A stretch of DNA of 64,000 bases from Paenibacillus sp. BJ-4 (GCF_020404765.1 NZ_JAIVEM010000135.1:1-64000), one strand, 5' to 3'; shown: positions 43,852 through 52,866, counted from the stretch's first letter. Notes: generated by a model not told the origin, from the letters alone. A program made the numbers and translations.

Positions 43852-45393
43852 CTATTTCACATCCAGGTCCTGGGTCAGCAGGTAGTACTCACTTTGGCTT
43901 GTTACCCAATTATGCACGTAATTGCGGTAAGCCACTACGTTGTTCGGATGAACGAGAAAAGAGTGCAGATTTTCTTGATCAATCAACGAGACAGCTTCCA
44001 GCGCCAGCTTGTTGCGTTGTTCCTCGTTCACTGTTGTATTCAGCTTCGTGATTATAGCCTCCAGCTCCGGTGCATGCACACGCCCATAATTCAGTGCTCC
44101 CTCGGGCATGTAAGCCGCATTCAGATAATAGCTTGCATCGCCGCGCGGGGCCGTAATGCAGCTGTAAGTTGCCAAATCCCAATCCTGATGAGCAGCAAGA
44201 TATTCGTCGATATTATCAACCTGGCGGATATCAATCGTAATCCCGAGTTCCTTGGCGTTAGCCTGGATTAGCTGTGAAATGAGCGGAAGCTCTGCCCTTG
44301 ACTGATAAGTCAATAACGTGAGATGAAGCGCTTGTCCATCGGGCGCTTTTACTTTGTCGTCATGCACTGAATATCCAGCTTGCTTGAAGTTGTCTCGTGC
44401 AGCGCTCAAATCAAACTTTTTCGCAGTGTATGTCGGTGAAAAAGGAAATTCGGACAGGAACGGTCCCTGAGCAGGAGTCCCCTGACCCGACATGATGCCA
44501 TCCGCAATCTCATCACGATTGATCAGATGATCGAAGGCTTTACGTACAGCCGTCTTGTTCAGATCTTTGTTGTTCATATTGTAAATGAGCTGATGCGTCC
44601 GCAGGCTGGGCAGAGAGTCCACTTTAACTGTGGAATCAGCTTTTAACAGGTCCAGACTTTCAATCGGCGGACGATATACAATGTCAGCGTTCTTGGCTTG
44701 AAAAGCAAGCTGACGCGCATTGGCGTCTTCGTTAAATACAAATTTGGCCTGCTTCAATTTCACTTCACCATTCCAATATTGATCGTTGCGCTCCAAATTC
44801 AGTTCACTTCCGGCGCGAAAGCTGGCAGCCTTGAACGGCCCCGTTCCCGATGGAAGGGCATCTGTAGAGGAGTTATCTATGACAGCCGTATTGGGATGAA
44901 TTAGCTCAGATGCAAATTCCGGGAAGGGCCTGTCTGTCGTAACCTCCAAAATCTGCCCATCCGCACGGATGTCACGAATATGCAGCGCATTTTTAACCGA
45001 TGGGTTAAGCTTTTGCGCTCTTTCCAGAGACGCCTTGACAGCAGCGGCATTAACGGACTTACCGCTATGGAATTTCACGCCCGGACGGATGTTAAAGGTC
45101 CAGTGTTGTCCATCCTTGCTGCTCCATTTCTCTGCAAGCCAAGCTTCCTGCTTGAGATCTTTATTCACTTTGACCAGTGTTTCACTCACTCCAGCGCGGA
45201 CGGCTGTATAGTTCACATCCGTATGCGGATCTATCGAAGAGCTTTGCACATTGAACAATAAAGTGACAGTTTTATCTTGTGGTGCGTTTGCAGCAGATGG
45301 AGAGAGTGAAGCTGATGGAGATGTAGAGCAGGCTGCCACCATCACCGCTATTACTGTAGGTAAGAATAATTTAAAATACGGATGCTTAATCAA
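43852..45393 (-). CDS. Ni/peptide/opine-type substrate-binding lipoprotein
   Basis: 513-residue family-5 (PepT/NikA/CntA) solute-binding protein with a lipoprotein signal: hydrophobic FLPTVIAVMVAACS with the lipidated Cys22. Family blocks: WSSKDGQHWTFNIRPGVKFH, GTGPFKAAS, HQLIYNMNN, KAFDHLINRDEI and the ligand-contact region TYSCITAPRGDASYYLNAA. The last region suggests the nickel/opine-metallophore branch rather than oligopeptides. TTG start with AAGGGGG eight bases before. First gene of the operon, with a Zur-like box 22 bases upstream, pointing to zinc or a zinc-metallophore complex. Confidence 0.85.
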   Translation of the reverse strand: MIKHPYFKLFLPTVIAVMVAACSTSPSASLSPSAANAPQDKTVTLLFNVQSSSIDPHTDVNYTAVRAGVSETLVKVNKDLKQEAWLAEKWSSKDGQHWTFNIRPGVKFHSGKSVNAAAVKASLERAQKLNPSVKNALHIRDIRADGQILEVTTDRPFPEFASELIHPNTAVIDNSSTDALPSGTGPFKAASFRAGSELNLERNDQYWNGEVKLKQAKFVFNEDANARQLAFQAKNADIVYRPPIESLDLLKADSTVKVDSLPSLRTHQLIYNMNNKDLNKTAVRKAFDHLINRDEIADGIMSGQGTPAQGPFLSEFPFSPTYTAKKFDLSAARDNFKQAGYSVHDDKVKAPDGQALHLTLLTYQSRAELPLISQLIQANAKELGITIDIRQVDNIDEYLAAHQDWDLATYSCITAPRGDASYYLNAAYMPEGALNYGRVHAPELEAIITKLNTTVNEEQRNKLALEAVSLIDQENLHSFLVHPNNVVAYRNYVHNWVTSQSEYYLLTQDLDVK

Positions 45394-45414
45394 CAGAGTA
45401 TCCCCCTTAATAGT

Positions 45415-45433
45415 AATCGTAATTCTTACGCTT
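45415..45433 (-). promoter_or_regulatory. Zur-like operator of the metal ABC operon
   Basis: AATCGTAAT-T-CTTACGCTT agrees with the Zur box AATCGTAATNATTACGATT at 16 of 18 informative positions. It sits 22 bases before the binding-protein start codon, where it would block transcription when zinc is plentiful. Confidence 0.65.
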
Positions 45434-45514
45434 TACTTCATAAAGCATATCGTAACCAAATGGGGGAGGTTTGTAAATATGTAACTGTATGAATATGTAG
45501 ATAGGTTCATACAG

Positions 45515-45558
45515 AAAAAAGGCTGCTTGACCGTGGATATAAGGTCAGCAGCCTTTAT
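45515..45558 (-). terminator. Terminator after MFS drug exporter gene
   Basis: AAGGCTGC-T-TGACC/GGTCA-GCAGCCTT stem; T-run on the minus strand. Confidence 0.8.
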
Positions 45559-45572
45559 TATAGGCTTGTTTA

Positions 45573-47045
45573 TTAGTGCATCGGAGCTTGAGCTGCCCCT
45601 TTTTTGACATGAACTCTGCGGATGAAAAAAGCAAGGAATAGCCCGATCACGCTGACAATCATGGCGAAGAAAAATGAATTCTGAGACCCGAATGCCATGG
45701 CATTCGCCAGTTCGTTAATGGATTCAGGCATACTGGATTGGCTCAAATAGCTTTCCATACCTTTGGAGAGAATGCTTACTGCTACGGCTGTACCGATAGC
45801 ACCAGCAACTTGTTGCAGCGTGCTCATAATGGCTGTTCCATCTGGATAAAGCTCCAGAGGCAACTGGTTTAGACCGTTCGTCTGAGCGGGCATCATGATC
45901 ATGGAAATCCCGATCATCAGGCAGCAATGAAGCACAATAATGAGTACGATAGCTGATGTTGTTGTAATGCCGGACAGGAAAAACAAAACAGCGACAACGA
46001 TCGCAAGCCCTGGGATGACGAGCCATTTGGGACCGAATTTATCGAATAGGGAGCCCATAATGGGAGATAAGAGACCATTGATAATCCCACCTGGCAGAAG
46101 CACCAAACCTGCTGTCAAAGCGGACAGGGCGAGCCCTTTTTGCAAAAAGAGCGGAAGAATTAACATCGTAGAAAGGATGGTCATCATACACAGGAAGATC
46201 ATCACGACTCCGATGACAAACATCGGATATTTAAAAACACGCAAATTCAGCATAGGTTGCTTCATTTTTAATTGGCGCATCGAAAACAGAATCAACGCGA
46301 TCAGCCCGATGATCACAGGCAGCAAAACAACCGGGCTGGTCCAGCCTTCGCCGCCTTCTCCGGATTTACTAAAGCCGAATACGACACCGCCGAAGCCGAT
46401 GGAAGACAATAGAATAGATAAAACGTCAATTTTCGGCTTGGTAATTTTCGAAACATTTTGCATAAATAAAATACCGGAGATCAACGAGAGAACCAGGAAC
46501 GGAAGGGAGATCCAGAAAATCCAGTGCCAGGAGAGATTTTGTAGAACCAGTCCTGCAATGGTAGGTCCAACCGCAGGTGCAAACATAATCACCAATCCGA
46601 TGATCCCCATAGCCGCGCCTCTTTTTTCAGCTGGGAAAATGATCAAGATGGTATTAAACATCAACGGCAATAACAGCGCCGTGCCGACGGCCTGAAGAAT
46701 ACGTGCGATCAATAGCACTGAAAATGTAGGTGCGAGCGCAGCAACGAGACAACCCGCAATAGAAAACAGCAACGATGTAACGAATAGCTGTCTTGTCGTG
46801 AAGGTTTGAAGCAGCAATCCAGATACAGGTACCAAAATACCGAGTGTTAGCAGAAAAGCCGTAGTCAGCCACTGAGCTGTTGCTGTCGTAATGTGCAAAA
46901 TCTGCATCAAATCATTCAGCGCAATGTTCAGCGCCGTCTCACTAAACATCCCGATAAAACCGCTAAGCAGCAGGGCAATCATAATAGGCAGCACCTTGAA
47001 CGTTTTGGGTTCAGAAGGAGCACTTGTTTGACTCATTGTACTCAT
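45573..47045 (-). CDS. DHA2-family MFS multidrug exporter
   Basis: 490 residues, about 14 helices, EmrB/LmrB-like proton-driven drug exporter. Contains ALNDLMQILHITTATAQWLT, motif C-like GPTIAGLVLQNLSWHWIFWI and RILQAVGTALLLPL. ATG 47045 (MSTMSQTSAPSEP) lies after GGAGGAACAAAAACAAC; an earlier Met at 47114 overlaps the operator region. Divergent from a TetR gene of the LmrA/YxaF type. In B. subtilis LmrA represses the lincomycin exporter LmrB; a similar pair is likely here. Confidence 0.87.
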   Translation of the reverse strand: MSTMSQTSAPSEPKTFKVLPIMIALLLSGFIGMFSETALNIALNDLMQILHITTATAQWLTTAFLLTLGILVPVSGLLLQTFTTRQLFVTSLLFSIAGCLVAALAPTFSVLLIARILQAVGTALLLPLMFNTILIIFPAEKRGAAMGIIGLVIMFAPAVGPTIAGLVLQNLSWHWIFWISLPFLVLSLISGILFMQNVSKITKPKIDVLSILLSSIGFGGVVFGFSKSGEGGEGWTSPVVLLPVIIGLIALILFSMRQLKMKQPMLNLRVFKYPMFVIGVVMIFLCMMTILSTMLILPLFLQKGLALSALTAGLVLLPGGIINGLLSPIMGSLFDKFGPKWLVIPGLAIVVAVLFFLSGITTTSAIVLIIVLHCCLMIGISMIMMPAQTNGLNQLPLELYPDGTAIMSTLQQVAGAIGTAVAVSILSKGMESYLSQSSMPESINELANAMAFGSQNSFFFAMIVSVIGLFLAFFIRRVHVKKGAAQAPMH

Positions 47046-47084
47046 GTTGTTTTTGTTCCTCCAATATATTGATGGGTATTGAAT

Positions 47085-47100
47085 TATAACGATCGGTCTA
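47085..47100. promoter_or_regulatory. TetR operator candidate
   Basis: TATAACGATCGGTCTA is an imperfect palindrome centred on CGATCG in the intergenic region between exporter and TetR gene; it resembles TAGACCGATCGGTCTA-type TetR sites. Confidence 0.45.
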
Positions 47101-47171
47101 TATATAATAAACATGCTATTATTTTTTTGTCAAAATAAAATTTAAATATCATACAATGAAGGATGCTGTAT

Positions 47172-47741
47172 ATGGCTGCTAAACCCGAATCATATGAGAA
47201 TATCGTACAAACCGCGTCGAGGCTTTTTTTTCATCAGGGGTATCACGCTACTGGGCTTAATCAGATTCTTGCAGAAAGTGGGTCACCTAAGGGTTCTCTC
47301 TATTATTATTTTCCGCGTGGAAAAGAAGAGCTGGCGTTAGAGTGTATTAGAAGAGGGAACGAGTTTATTAAGCAAAAACTGAAAGAGACTCTGGCAGAGA
47401 ACGATGACCCCGTGAGGGCCATTCAGGAATTTATTCGCAATACAGCTGAGGAGGCAGATCGCGTCAGCTTTAACGGATTTATGCCGATTGGCTTTTGGAC
47501 TGCTGCAGAAACTTCCTGCATTAGTGAATCTCTCCGTCATGCCTGTGTGAATACGTTTACAGATTGGCAGCATCTCTATATGGAACGCCTTCAAGCGGCT
47601 GGATGGATGGAAGAAAAAGCGCGCAGTTTGGCAGTGCTCATTATATCCATGCTGGAAGGAGCTTTAATACTGGCCGTTACTCAACAGAGCAGTGCACCCA
47701 TTTATAATGTGGTGGATTATATTCCACAGCTGATTAAATAA
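47172..47741 (+). CDS. TetR/AcrR regulator (LmrA/YxaF type)
   Basis: 189-residue repressor. N-terminal HTH (ENIVQTASRLFFHQGYHATG, LNQILAESGSPKGSLYYYFP) and a C-terminal ligand domain resembling the LmrA/YxaF C-terminal family. It probably represses itself and the divergent exporter until a drug binds. ATG 47172 chosen because GAAGGATGC is at proper distance; ATG 47163 sits in that site. Confidence 0.87.
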   Translation: MAAKPESYENIVQTASRLFFHQGYHATGLNQILAESGSPKGSLYYYFPRGKEELALECIRRGNEFIKQKLKETLAENDDPVRAIQEFIRNTAEEADRVSFNGFMPIGFWTAAETSCISESLRHACVNTFTDWQHLYMERLQAAGWMEEKARSLAVLIISMLEGALILAVTQQSSAPIYNVVDYIPQLIK

Positions 47742-47785
47742 TCAGAACCCCCAAAACGCTCCGCAATAAGCCCGAACAACTGTTT

Positions 47786-47828
47786 TGAGAGCCGATTTTC
47801 TTGCCTTGAGAAATCTGCTCTTTTTTTA
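47786..47828 (+). terminator. Terminator after TetR gene
   Basis: AGAGCCGATTTTCT/AGAAATCTGCTCT hairpin followed by seven T. Confidence 0.75.
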
Positions 47829-47932
47829 TGTATCAGTGGATGCAATTTTACTTAGATCACCAGTACCAAATGATGAAAAGTATGGTAAAATGGAATGAAT
47901 TTGATTTTGCACGAAAGAGAGGGTGAACAAAA

Positions 47933-48184
47933 GTGGCAAAGGCGAAGGTGGCCAAACGGCCTACTCGGGATGAATTTGTGTTGGAGGAAATCGGGAATCA
48001 GCTTGTAGAGGCACAACAAGAGCAATCCGAAGTTGTATTGACCGTATGGGGGCGTGAAGAAGCAGTCCGCGGACAGATCGTCAAAATGGACCCAAGAACG
48101 GGGAGAGTTCATGTAGAGAATAATGGTGAGACGGATAAAGTTCCTTTTATGGACATTATGAGTGTCAATTACCCGAGAGATTAA
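47933..48184 (+). CDS. YolD-like family protein
   Basis: 83 residues, basic N-terminus then an SH3-like small domain: VVLTVWGREEAVRGQIVKMD, VHVENNGETDKVPFMDIMSV. This matches the YolD-like family, often encoded beside DNA polymerase IV-type (UvrX) genes; none is here. Role unknown. GTG start with AGAGGGTGAACAAAA. Confidence 0.75.
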   Translation: MAKAKVAKRPTRDEFVLEEIGNQLVEAQQEQSEVVLTVWGREEAVRGQIVKMDPRTGRVHVENNGETDKVPFMDIMSVNYPRD

Positions 48185-48240
48185 TCAAGCTTACATAGTT
48201 AAGTAGAAGGAAAAACTAGAAGAATAGCACTTTACAATCT

Positions 48241-48290
48241 ATATGCAAAAACAACCGAGTGGTTTGAAGCCACCGGTTGTTTTTGCATAT
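48241..48290 (+). terminator. Terminator between YolD-like and DUF3817 genes
   Basis: ATATGCAAAAACAACCG (48241-48257) pairs perfectly with CGGTTGTTTTTGCATAT (48274-48290), with inner GTGG/CCAC. Bidirectional. Confidence 0.85.
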
Positions 48291-48327
48291 ATGGTCGCAT
48301 TAAAGAGGGAAGAAACCTCATACATGC

Positions 48328-48660
48328 TTATGTAGTTTTTATTGGGGCAGTGTTATTACCACGTGCTTCGGCTTTCTTTAGCACCTTACGATCAAAAATG
48401 AAAGGCCCGAACGGCAGCAGTGAGGCAATCAGAGCCATGAGCCCTTGCAGTATTGTTATTTTCCGTAAAATCAGCATGACTACAATTGCAGCCACATAAG
48501 CCACGAACAGTACCCCATGAATCATCCCCACCCAGCTTACCATTTGCGGCATTCCGGCTGCGTATTTAAGCGGCATGGCAATACATACGAGCAGCAAATA
48601 TGAAATCGCTTCAATATTACCGATGAAACCAAAGGTCTTAAATGCATTTTTAAACATCAT
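48328..48660 (-). CDS. DUF3817 membrane protein
   Basis: 110-residue integral membrane protein with three helices and the DUF3817 (YdzA-like) pattern: FGFIGNIEAISYLLLVCIAM, PLKYAAG, VGMIHGVLFVAYV and LLPFGPFIFDRKVLKK. Role unknown. AAAGGAGG before the ATG. Convergent with the YolD-like gene. The 303 bases to the next gene are AT-rich with no visible gene. Confidence 0.8.
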   Translation of the reverse strand: MMFKNAFKTFGFIGNIEAISYLLLVCIAMPLKYAAGMPQMVSWVGMIHGVLFVAYVAAIVVMLILRKITILQGLMALIASLLPFGPFIFDRKVLKKAEARGNNTAPIKTT

Positions 48661-48963
48661 AAACCTCCTTTATTTTATTAATTAAAATTTAATATAACCT
48701 ACAAATTGATGTTATAAGACAATAAAAAGTTACGATATATTGAATATTTACAGCATACCCAAGGGGAGATCTGAGTTTTCATTTAACATCAAAGAATATA
48801 GAGCCCTAAACATTTTCTATGATAATTCCGATAACAGTTAAATGAACGTGTAACCATTATGGCATAAATTTTAAAAGCTGGATTGCAGCAGGAGGGTTTT
48901 GTAGGCTTACTTATAATTATGAAATTTTAAATTTCTATACTGTTATCAAGGAGAGCATTGACC

Positions 48964-50832
48964 ATGAATAAGAAGCATTTGCGCCAATGGATGGCTCCGT
49001 TCGCAACGGCTACACTGATTTTAAATACGGGGTATGGCATCTGGGGAGGAACGGAAGTGTTGGCGAGCCAATCCGCGGCTCTGAGTGTTGCACCAGCAGA
49101 GGTGAGCAATCTGATTGCGGCTGCGTTAGATACAACAAGGGTGAATTTGTCTTGGGCTAATCCGTCGGACATCAATTTTGACCATGTAAAGGTGATCGGT
49201 GTCAGTAACGATGTGTATGTAGATAACATTAGAAGTAACTCTTATACGTTGAGCGGCTTACAGCCGGATACGACATATACCTTCCGAGTGAAGACGGTGA
49301 ATAAGAGTGGAAATGAATCTCAAGGTACTACAATACAGGCCAAGACTGCTTCCGCTAGTGCTCCTGTAGATAAGACACCCCCGGGAGAGGTAAGCGGGCT
49401 GACAGTGGCGAATTTAGGGTACAACACTTTTACCGTAAATTACATAATGCCCAGGGATGCTGACTTGAGCCAAGCCATTATCTATTTAAATGGCAAGGAA
49501 GTGCAGCGAACTACAGGCACGTCCTATACGTTTAGTGGATTGATTGCTTCCACAAACTATACAGTAACGATCAAGACTATAGACAAATCCGGCAACATAT
49601 CTGGAGGGATCAGTATTCCGGTTACGACCTCAGCGCTTACTGTCGATACAGTACCAGAAGTGACAGGGGCTTCAGTGACATCAGTTAATAACTATAGCGT
49701 TACTGTTTCCTGGACGAGGCCTAGCGGAATTAATACGGTCAGTCTGTATAAGGACGGACAACTGGTAACTGACTCAACAGGAACATCCTATACATTCAAC
49801 AATCTTTCGGCAAGCCAGACATACACGTTTATGATCAGGTCCAAGCGAAGTACAGGTGCATTGTCCTCCGGTGTGAGGCTGACTGCCACGACGAACAGCA
49901 CGTCCTCCAATTCGTCAGAAGTATCCAATCTTGAAGTAGATAGCAAGAGCGATACCTGGATTAAAATTACCTACGATATGCCGAGTTCGGCTGAAAAAGT
50001 GAAAATATATGTTGATGGTGATTACGAGGGGACTACATCCTCTGAATCCTACAAAATTACGGATCTACGTGAAGGACGCTGGTATGAGATTAAGGTTACA
50101 ACTGTAAATAGCAGTGGAAGGGAATCTAGCGGGGTAAAGATCTCGGAACGTGCAGATAGTTATAGCTATTCCTCGTCTTCCTCTAGTTCATCAAACTATG
50201 AGAAAGCAAGAGATTTAATGCGAATTGCAGAAAATAGTCTGAATGCCTCCGACTGGCGCTCTGCCAGAGACGCAATCAGTGATTTGCCGAGCGGGTCCCG
50301 TAAAAGCGATCTGCTGGATCGGCTGGAAGCTATTCGCAATAGAGCGATTGGTACCGGTAGCTCATCGTCCGGGACGAGCACTACTACGACCACTTCCGGT
50401 ACAACGTCCTCATACCCTAACAGCGCGGTTTCCTCATATTCAACTTCGTTCATCCTGACACCAGGAGCTAAAGCAGCTTATGTTGATGGTCGTGCTACGA
50501 CGATGGCTCAGGCTCCGCGGATCATAAATGGGGTAACAATGGTCCCGTTGCGCTTTATCAGTGAACGAGTGGGGTACGAGGTAAACTATGAAAAAGCGAC
50601 CAAAAAAATCATCATGACTCGCCCTACTGACGGTAAACAAGTGATGCTTCAAGTCAAGAATTCGACCCTTGCCGTGTATGAGTTAAACAATTCCCGGAAT
50701 TACTCGACGAACATCACGGCCCCGGTTATTATTAACGGCTATACACTGGTTCCATTACGAGTCATCAGCGAGCTTTCGGGTTATCAGGTGAACTATAACA
50801 CTGCATCCAAACAAATTACGATTACAAAATAA
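48964..50832 (+). CDS. Secreted FN3-repeat / stalk-domain surface protein
   Basis: 622 residues. Signal peptide (MNKKHLRQWMAPFATATLIL, cleavage near LASQSA). Four fibronectin type III modules follow, each with a Tyr-rich end such as SNSYTLSGLQPDTTYTFRVK, GTSYTFSGLIASTNYTVTIK, GTSYTFNNLSASQTYTFMIR and ESYKITDLREGRWYEIKV. Then come a Ser-rich linker, a short helical segment (about 415-460) and a Ser/Thr linker. The protein ends with a copper-amine-oxidase-N stalk domain (about 500-622: INGVTMVPLRFISERVGYEV, INGYTLVPLRVISELSGYQV). No enzyme domain; a wall-associated adhesion or scaffold role is likely. ATG 48964 follows AAGGAG; TTG 48958 is too close. Confidence 0.82.
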   Translation: MNKKHLRQWMAPFATATLILNTGYGIWGGTEVLASQSAALSVAPAEVSNLIAAALDTTRVNLSWANPSDINFDHVKVIGVSNDVYVDNIRSNSYTLSGLQPDTTYTFRVKTVNKSGNESQGTTIQAKTASASAPVDKTPPGEVSGLTVANLGYNTFTVNYIMPRDADLSQAIIYLNGKEVQRTTGTSYTFSGLIASTNYTVTIKTIDKSGNISGGISIPVTTSALTVDTVPEVTGASVTSVNNYSVTVSWTRPSGINTVSLYKDGQLVTDSTGTSYTFNNLSASQTYTFMIRSKRSTGALSSGVRLTATTNSTSSNSSEVSNLEVDSKSDTWIKITYDMPSSAEKVKIYVDGDYEGTTSSESYKITDLREGRWYEIKVTTVNSSGRESSGVKISERADSYSYSSSSSSSSNYEKARDLMRIAENSLNASDWRSARDAISDLPSGSRKSDLLDRLEAIRNRAIGTGSSSSGTSTTTTTSGTTSSYPNSAVSSYSTSFILTPGAKAAYVDGRATTMAQAPRIINGVTMVPLRFISERVGYEVNYEKATKKIIMTRPTDGKQVMLQVKNSTLAVYELNNSRNYSTNITAPVIINGYTLVPLRVISELSGYQVNYNTASKQITITK

Positions 50833-50847
50833 ATGTATCTGTAAAAA

Positions 50848-50884
50848 AGAGTTCCATAGTGAAAACTATGGGACTCTTTTTATA
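50848..50884 (+). terminator. Terminator after FN3 gene (intron insertion point)
   Basis: AGAGTTCCATAG (50848-50859)/CTATGGGACTCT (50866-50877), loop TGAAAA, then TTTTATAA. The group II intron begins 11 bases after the stem. Confidence 0.85.
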
Positions 50885-50888
50885 AGTT

Positions 50889-51822
50889 GTGCACCCGGCA
50901 TGGGCGATAACTTGGCGGTGAAAGTCCGCTACAGGCTTGGCAGTAGGAACTGTTAGCTAAAGGCAAGGGTGTCGGGTCGCGAGGCGAAATCTGAAGGAAG
51001 CCGGAGGCAAACCCTCGGTCTGACGAATAAAAATCACATAGAAGGCATTGTGAAGCAAAGTCCAATACTGCCCGAATCCCAGGATGTAGATGTGGCAGAT
51101 AGATGAGGGGAAGGTTATCGCTCTTACCCGGGGAGATCTCACAGACGATAAGTAGGAAAAAAAATCCGAAAGACGGAGTAAAGCTTGCTGTGAAAAGTCA
51201 GCATAAGCCATACTACCGGGAAGTTTTTTTTCTCGGGAAGGGCTGAACAATCGTAAGTCTCAAGTACATCCAGCAAGCCATCGCCCAGCAGCTGCAGCCC
51301 TGTTTGAGCCGCTCTTTTCGGAGGGAAGCTACGGCTATCGCCCGAAGCGAAGCGCGCAGCAAGCCATAGGGAAAGTAAAAGAATATGCGGAAAAGGGGTA
51401 TGGCTACGCGGTAGAAATCGACCTCTCCAAATATTTCGATACGCTGAACCACGAGCTGCTGATGAATCTCCTGCGCAAACAAATCCATGACAAACGCGTA
51501 GTCGACCTGATTAAGAAATATCTGAAAAGCGGGGTTATGGAAACGGGATCTACTGCAAAACGGAAGAAGGCTCTCCACAGGGCGGCCCCTTATCCCCTCT
51601 GCTGAAGAACATCTATCTGAACGAACTCGACCAGGAGATGAAAAGCCGAGGGGTTATCGTCATTCGCTACGCGGATGACATCGTGGTGCTAGCCAAGAGC
51701 AAACGAGCAGCAACGCGACTACTGGAATCATGCCAGAAGTACCTGGAAAACAAGCTGAGACTAAAGATGAATACGCAGAAGCAAGGTGGTCAGTGCAGTT
51801 GCCCGGAAGCATTTCAAAATTT
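50889..51822 (+). mobile_element. Truncated group II intron (class C-like)
   Basis: From GTGCACCC (50889) the sequence has the look of a bacterial group II intron 5' half (GGCGATAACTTGGCGGTGAA, GTCCGCTACAGGCTTGGCAG, and onward). A broken reverse transcriptase follows. It sits right behind a terminator stem, the preferred target of class C introns. Domain X, the maturase end and ribozyme domains V-VI are missing after about 51822, where it abuts a recombinase remnant. Cannot splice or move. Confidence 0.75.
51259..51822 (+). pseudogene. Group II intron reverse transcriptase/maturase remnant
   Basis: Pieces in several frames give YIQQAIAQQLQP, FSEGSYGYRPKRSAQQAIGK, GYGYAVEIDLSKYFDTLNHE, GSPQGGPLSPLL and the catalytic VIRYADDIVVLAKSKRAATR. 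They run to about SKVVSAVARKHFK. The sequence belongs to LtrA-type RTs. At least three one-base shifts (near 51297, 51540 and 51780) plus loss of both ends make it non-functional. Confidence 0.82.
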
Positions 51823-51967
51823 AAAGAAGTATAATAAAAATCACGCAGGAATGAATTATGCGGTAAGCTATATAAAGAAGGAAATATGACTGTAAATCAA
51901 ATTTGTGAAATTACTAATGTATCTAGGGCATCATTATACAGGTAATTATCAGAAGTGAATAATTAGC
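51823..51967 (+). pseudogene. Serine recombinase (resolvase/invertase) C-terminal remnant
   Basis: LKKYNKNHAGMNYAV, then after a one-base loss KLYKEGNMTVNQICEITNVS-RASLYR, and after a stop (AAA to TAA) LSEVNN. This is the C-terminal helix-turn-helix of Tn552/BinR-type resolvases. All catalytic parts are lost. It begins exactly where the intron sequence ends, marking a recombination joint. 51968-52170 has no further gene. Confidence 0.75.
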
Positions 51968-52170
51968 CATTCTGTATTCTTCTAATGGGCAATATTTTTA
52001 AAGAAGAAAAGGAAACAATAGAATATAAATAAAAACTCTAAATTATTCAACTAACTGTAACACTGTTAAACTAACTTTGCGGAACTAACTATCAAAAACT
52101 GATATTTTTATGATCCAACTTCGTATGACTTATTGACGATTAATGATAACTTTGTATAGGAGTGAAATAA

Positions 52171-52866
52171 ATGAAAAATATAACAATATTAATAGCTGAT
52201 GATGATATTGAAATTGCTGATTTGGTTGCTATACATTTAGAGAAAGAAGGGTATCGTGTCATTAAGGTATCGGATGGGCAAGAAACCATTGATGTTATCC
52301 AGACTCAACCAATTGATTTACTAATTTTGGATATTATGATGCCAAAAATGGATGGATATGAAGCTACACGTCGCATTCGCGAAAAACATAATATGCCCAT
52401 TATTTTTTTGAGCGCTAAAACGTCTGATTTTGATAAAGTGCAGGGACTCGTGATTGGAGCAGACGATTATATGACGAAACCATTTATACCCATTGAATTG
52501 GTAGCTCGGGTAAATGCACAGCTGCGACGCTTTATGAAGTTGAATCAACCTAAAACCAAACAGAACTCAAACTTGGAGTTTGGAGGATTAACGATTTCAC
52601 CTGAACAACGTACAGTTACTCTATATAGTAAGAATATTGAGTTAACACCGAAAGAGTTTAAAATTTTATATTTATTAGCCAGTAATCCAAATAAAGTTTA
52701 TAGTGCAGAAGATATTTTTCAGAAGGTATGGGGGGAAGCATACTATGAAGGTGGGAATACCGTTATGGTTCATATTCGTACTTTGCGGAAAAAACTTGAA
52801 GAGGATAAACGAAAAAACAAATTGATAAAAACTCTATGGGGGGTAGGTTATCAATTCAATGGGTAA
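52171..52866 (+). CDS. vanR: VanR-type response regulator
   Basis: 231-residue OmpR/PhoB-class regulator: receiver domain with DDD near the N-terminus, phospho-acceptor Asp in LLILDIMMPKMDG and Lys in YMTKPF. The C-terminal winged helix shows LTPKEFKILYLLASNPNKVY, MVHIRTLRKKLEED and LIKTLWGVGYQF. Among such regulators it fits VanR, because vanS, vanY and vanZ genes follow. The gene is clearly AT-richer than the flanking core genes, a sign of transfer. ATAGGAGTG ribosome site. Overlaps vanS by eight bases. Confidence 0.82.
   Translation: MKNITILIADDDIEIADLVAIHLEKEGYRVIKVSDGQETIDVIQTQPIDLLILDIMMPKMDGYEATRRIREKHNMPIIFLSAKTSDFDKVQGLVIGADDYMTKPFIPIELVARVNAQLRRFMKLNQPKTKQNSNLEFGGLTISPEQRTVTLYSKNIELTPKEFKILYLLASNPNKVYSAEDIFQKVWGEAYYEGGNTVMVHIRTLRKKLEEDKRKNKLIKTLWGVGYQFNG

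Noticed and set aside
45940..46695. 251-codon plus-strand frame opposite the MFS exporter
   Set aside because: Antisense to well-conserved transmembrane coding sequence; no start signal.
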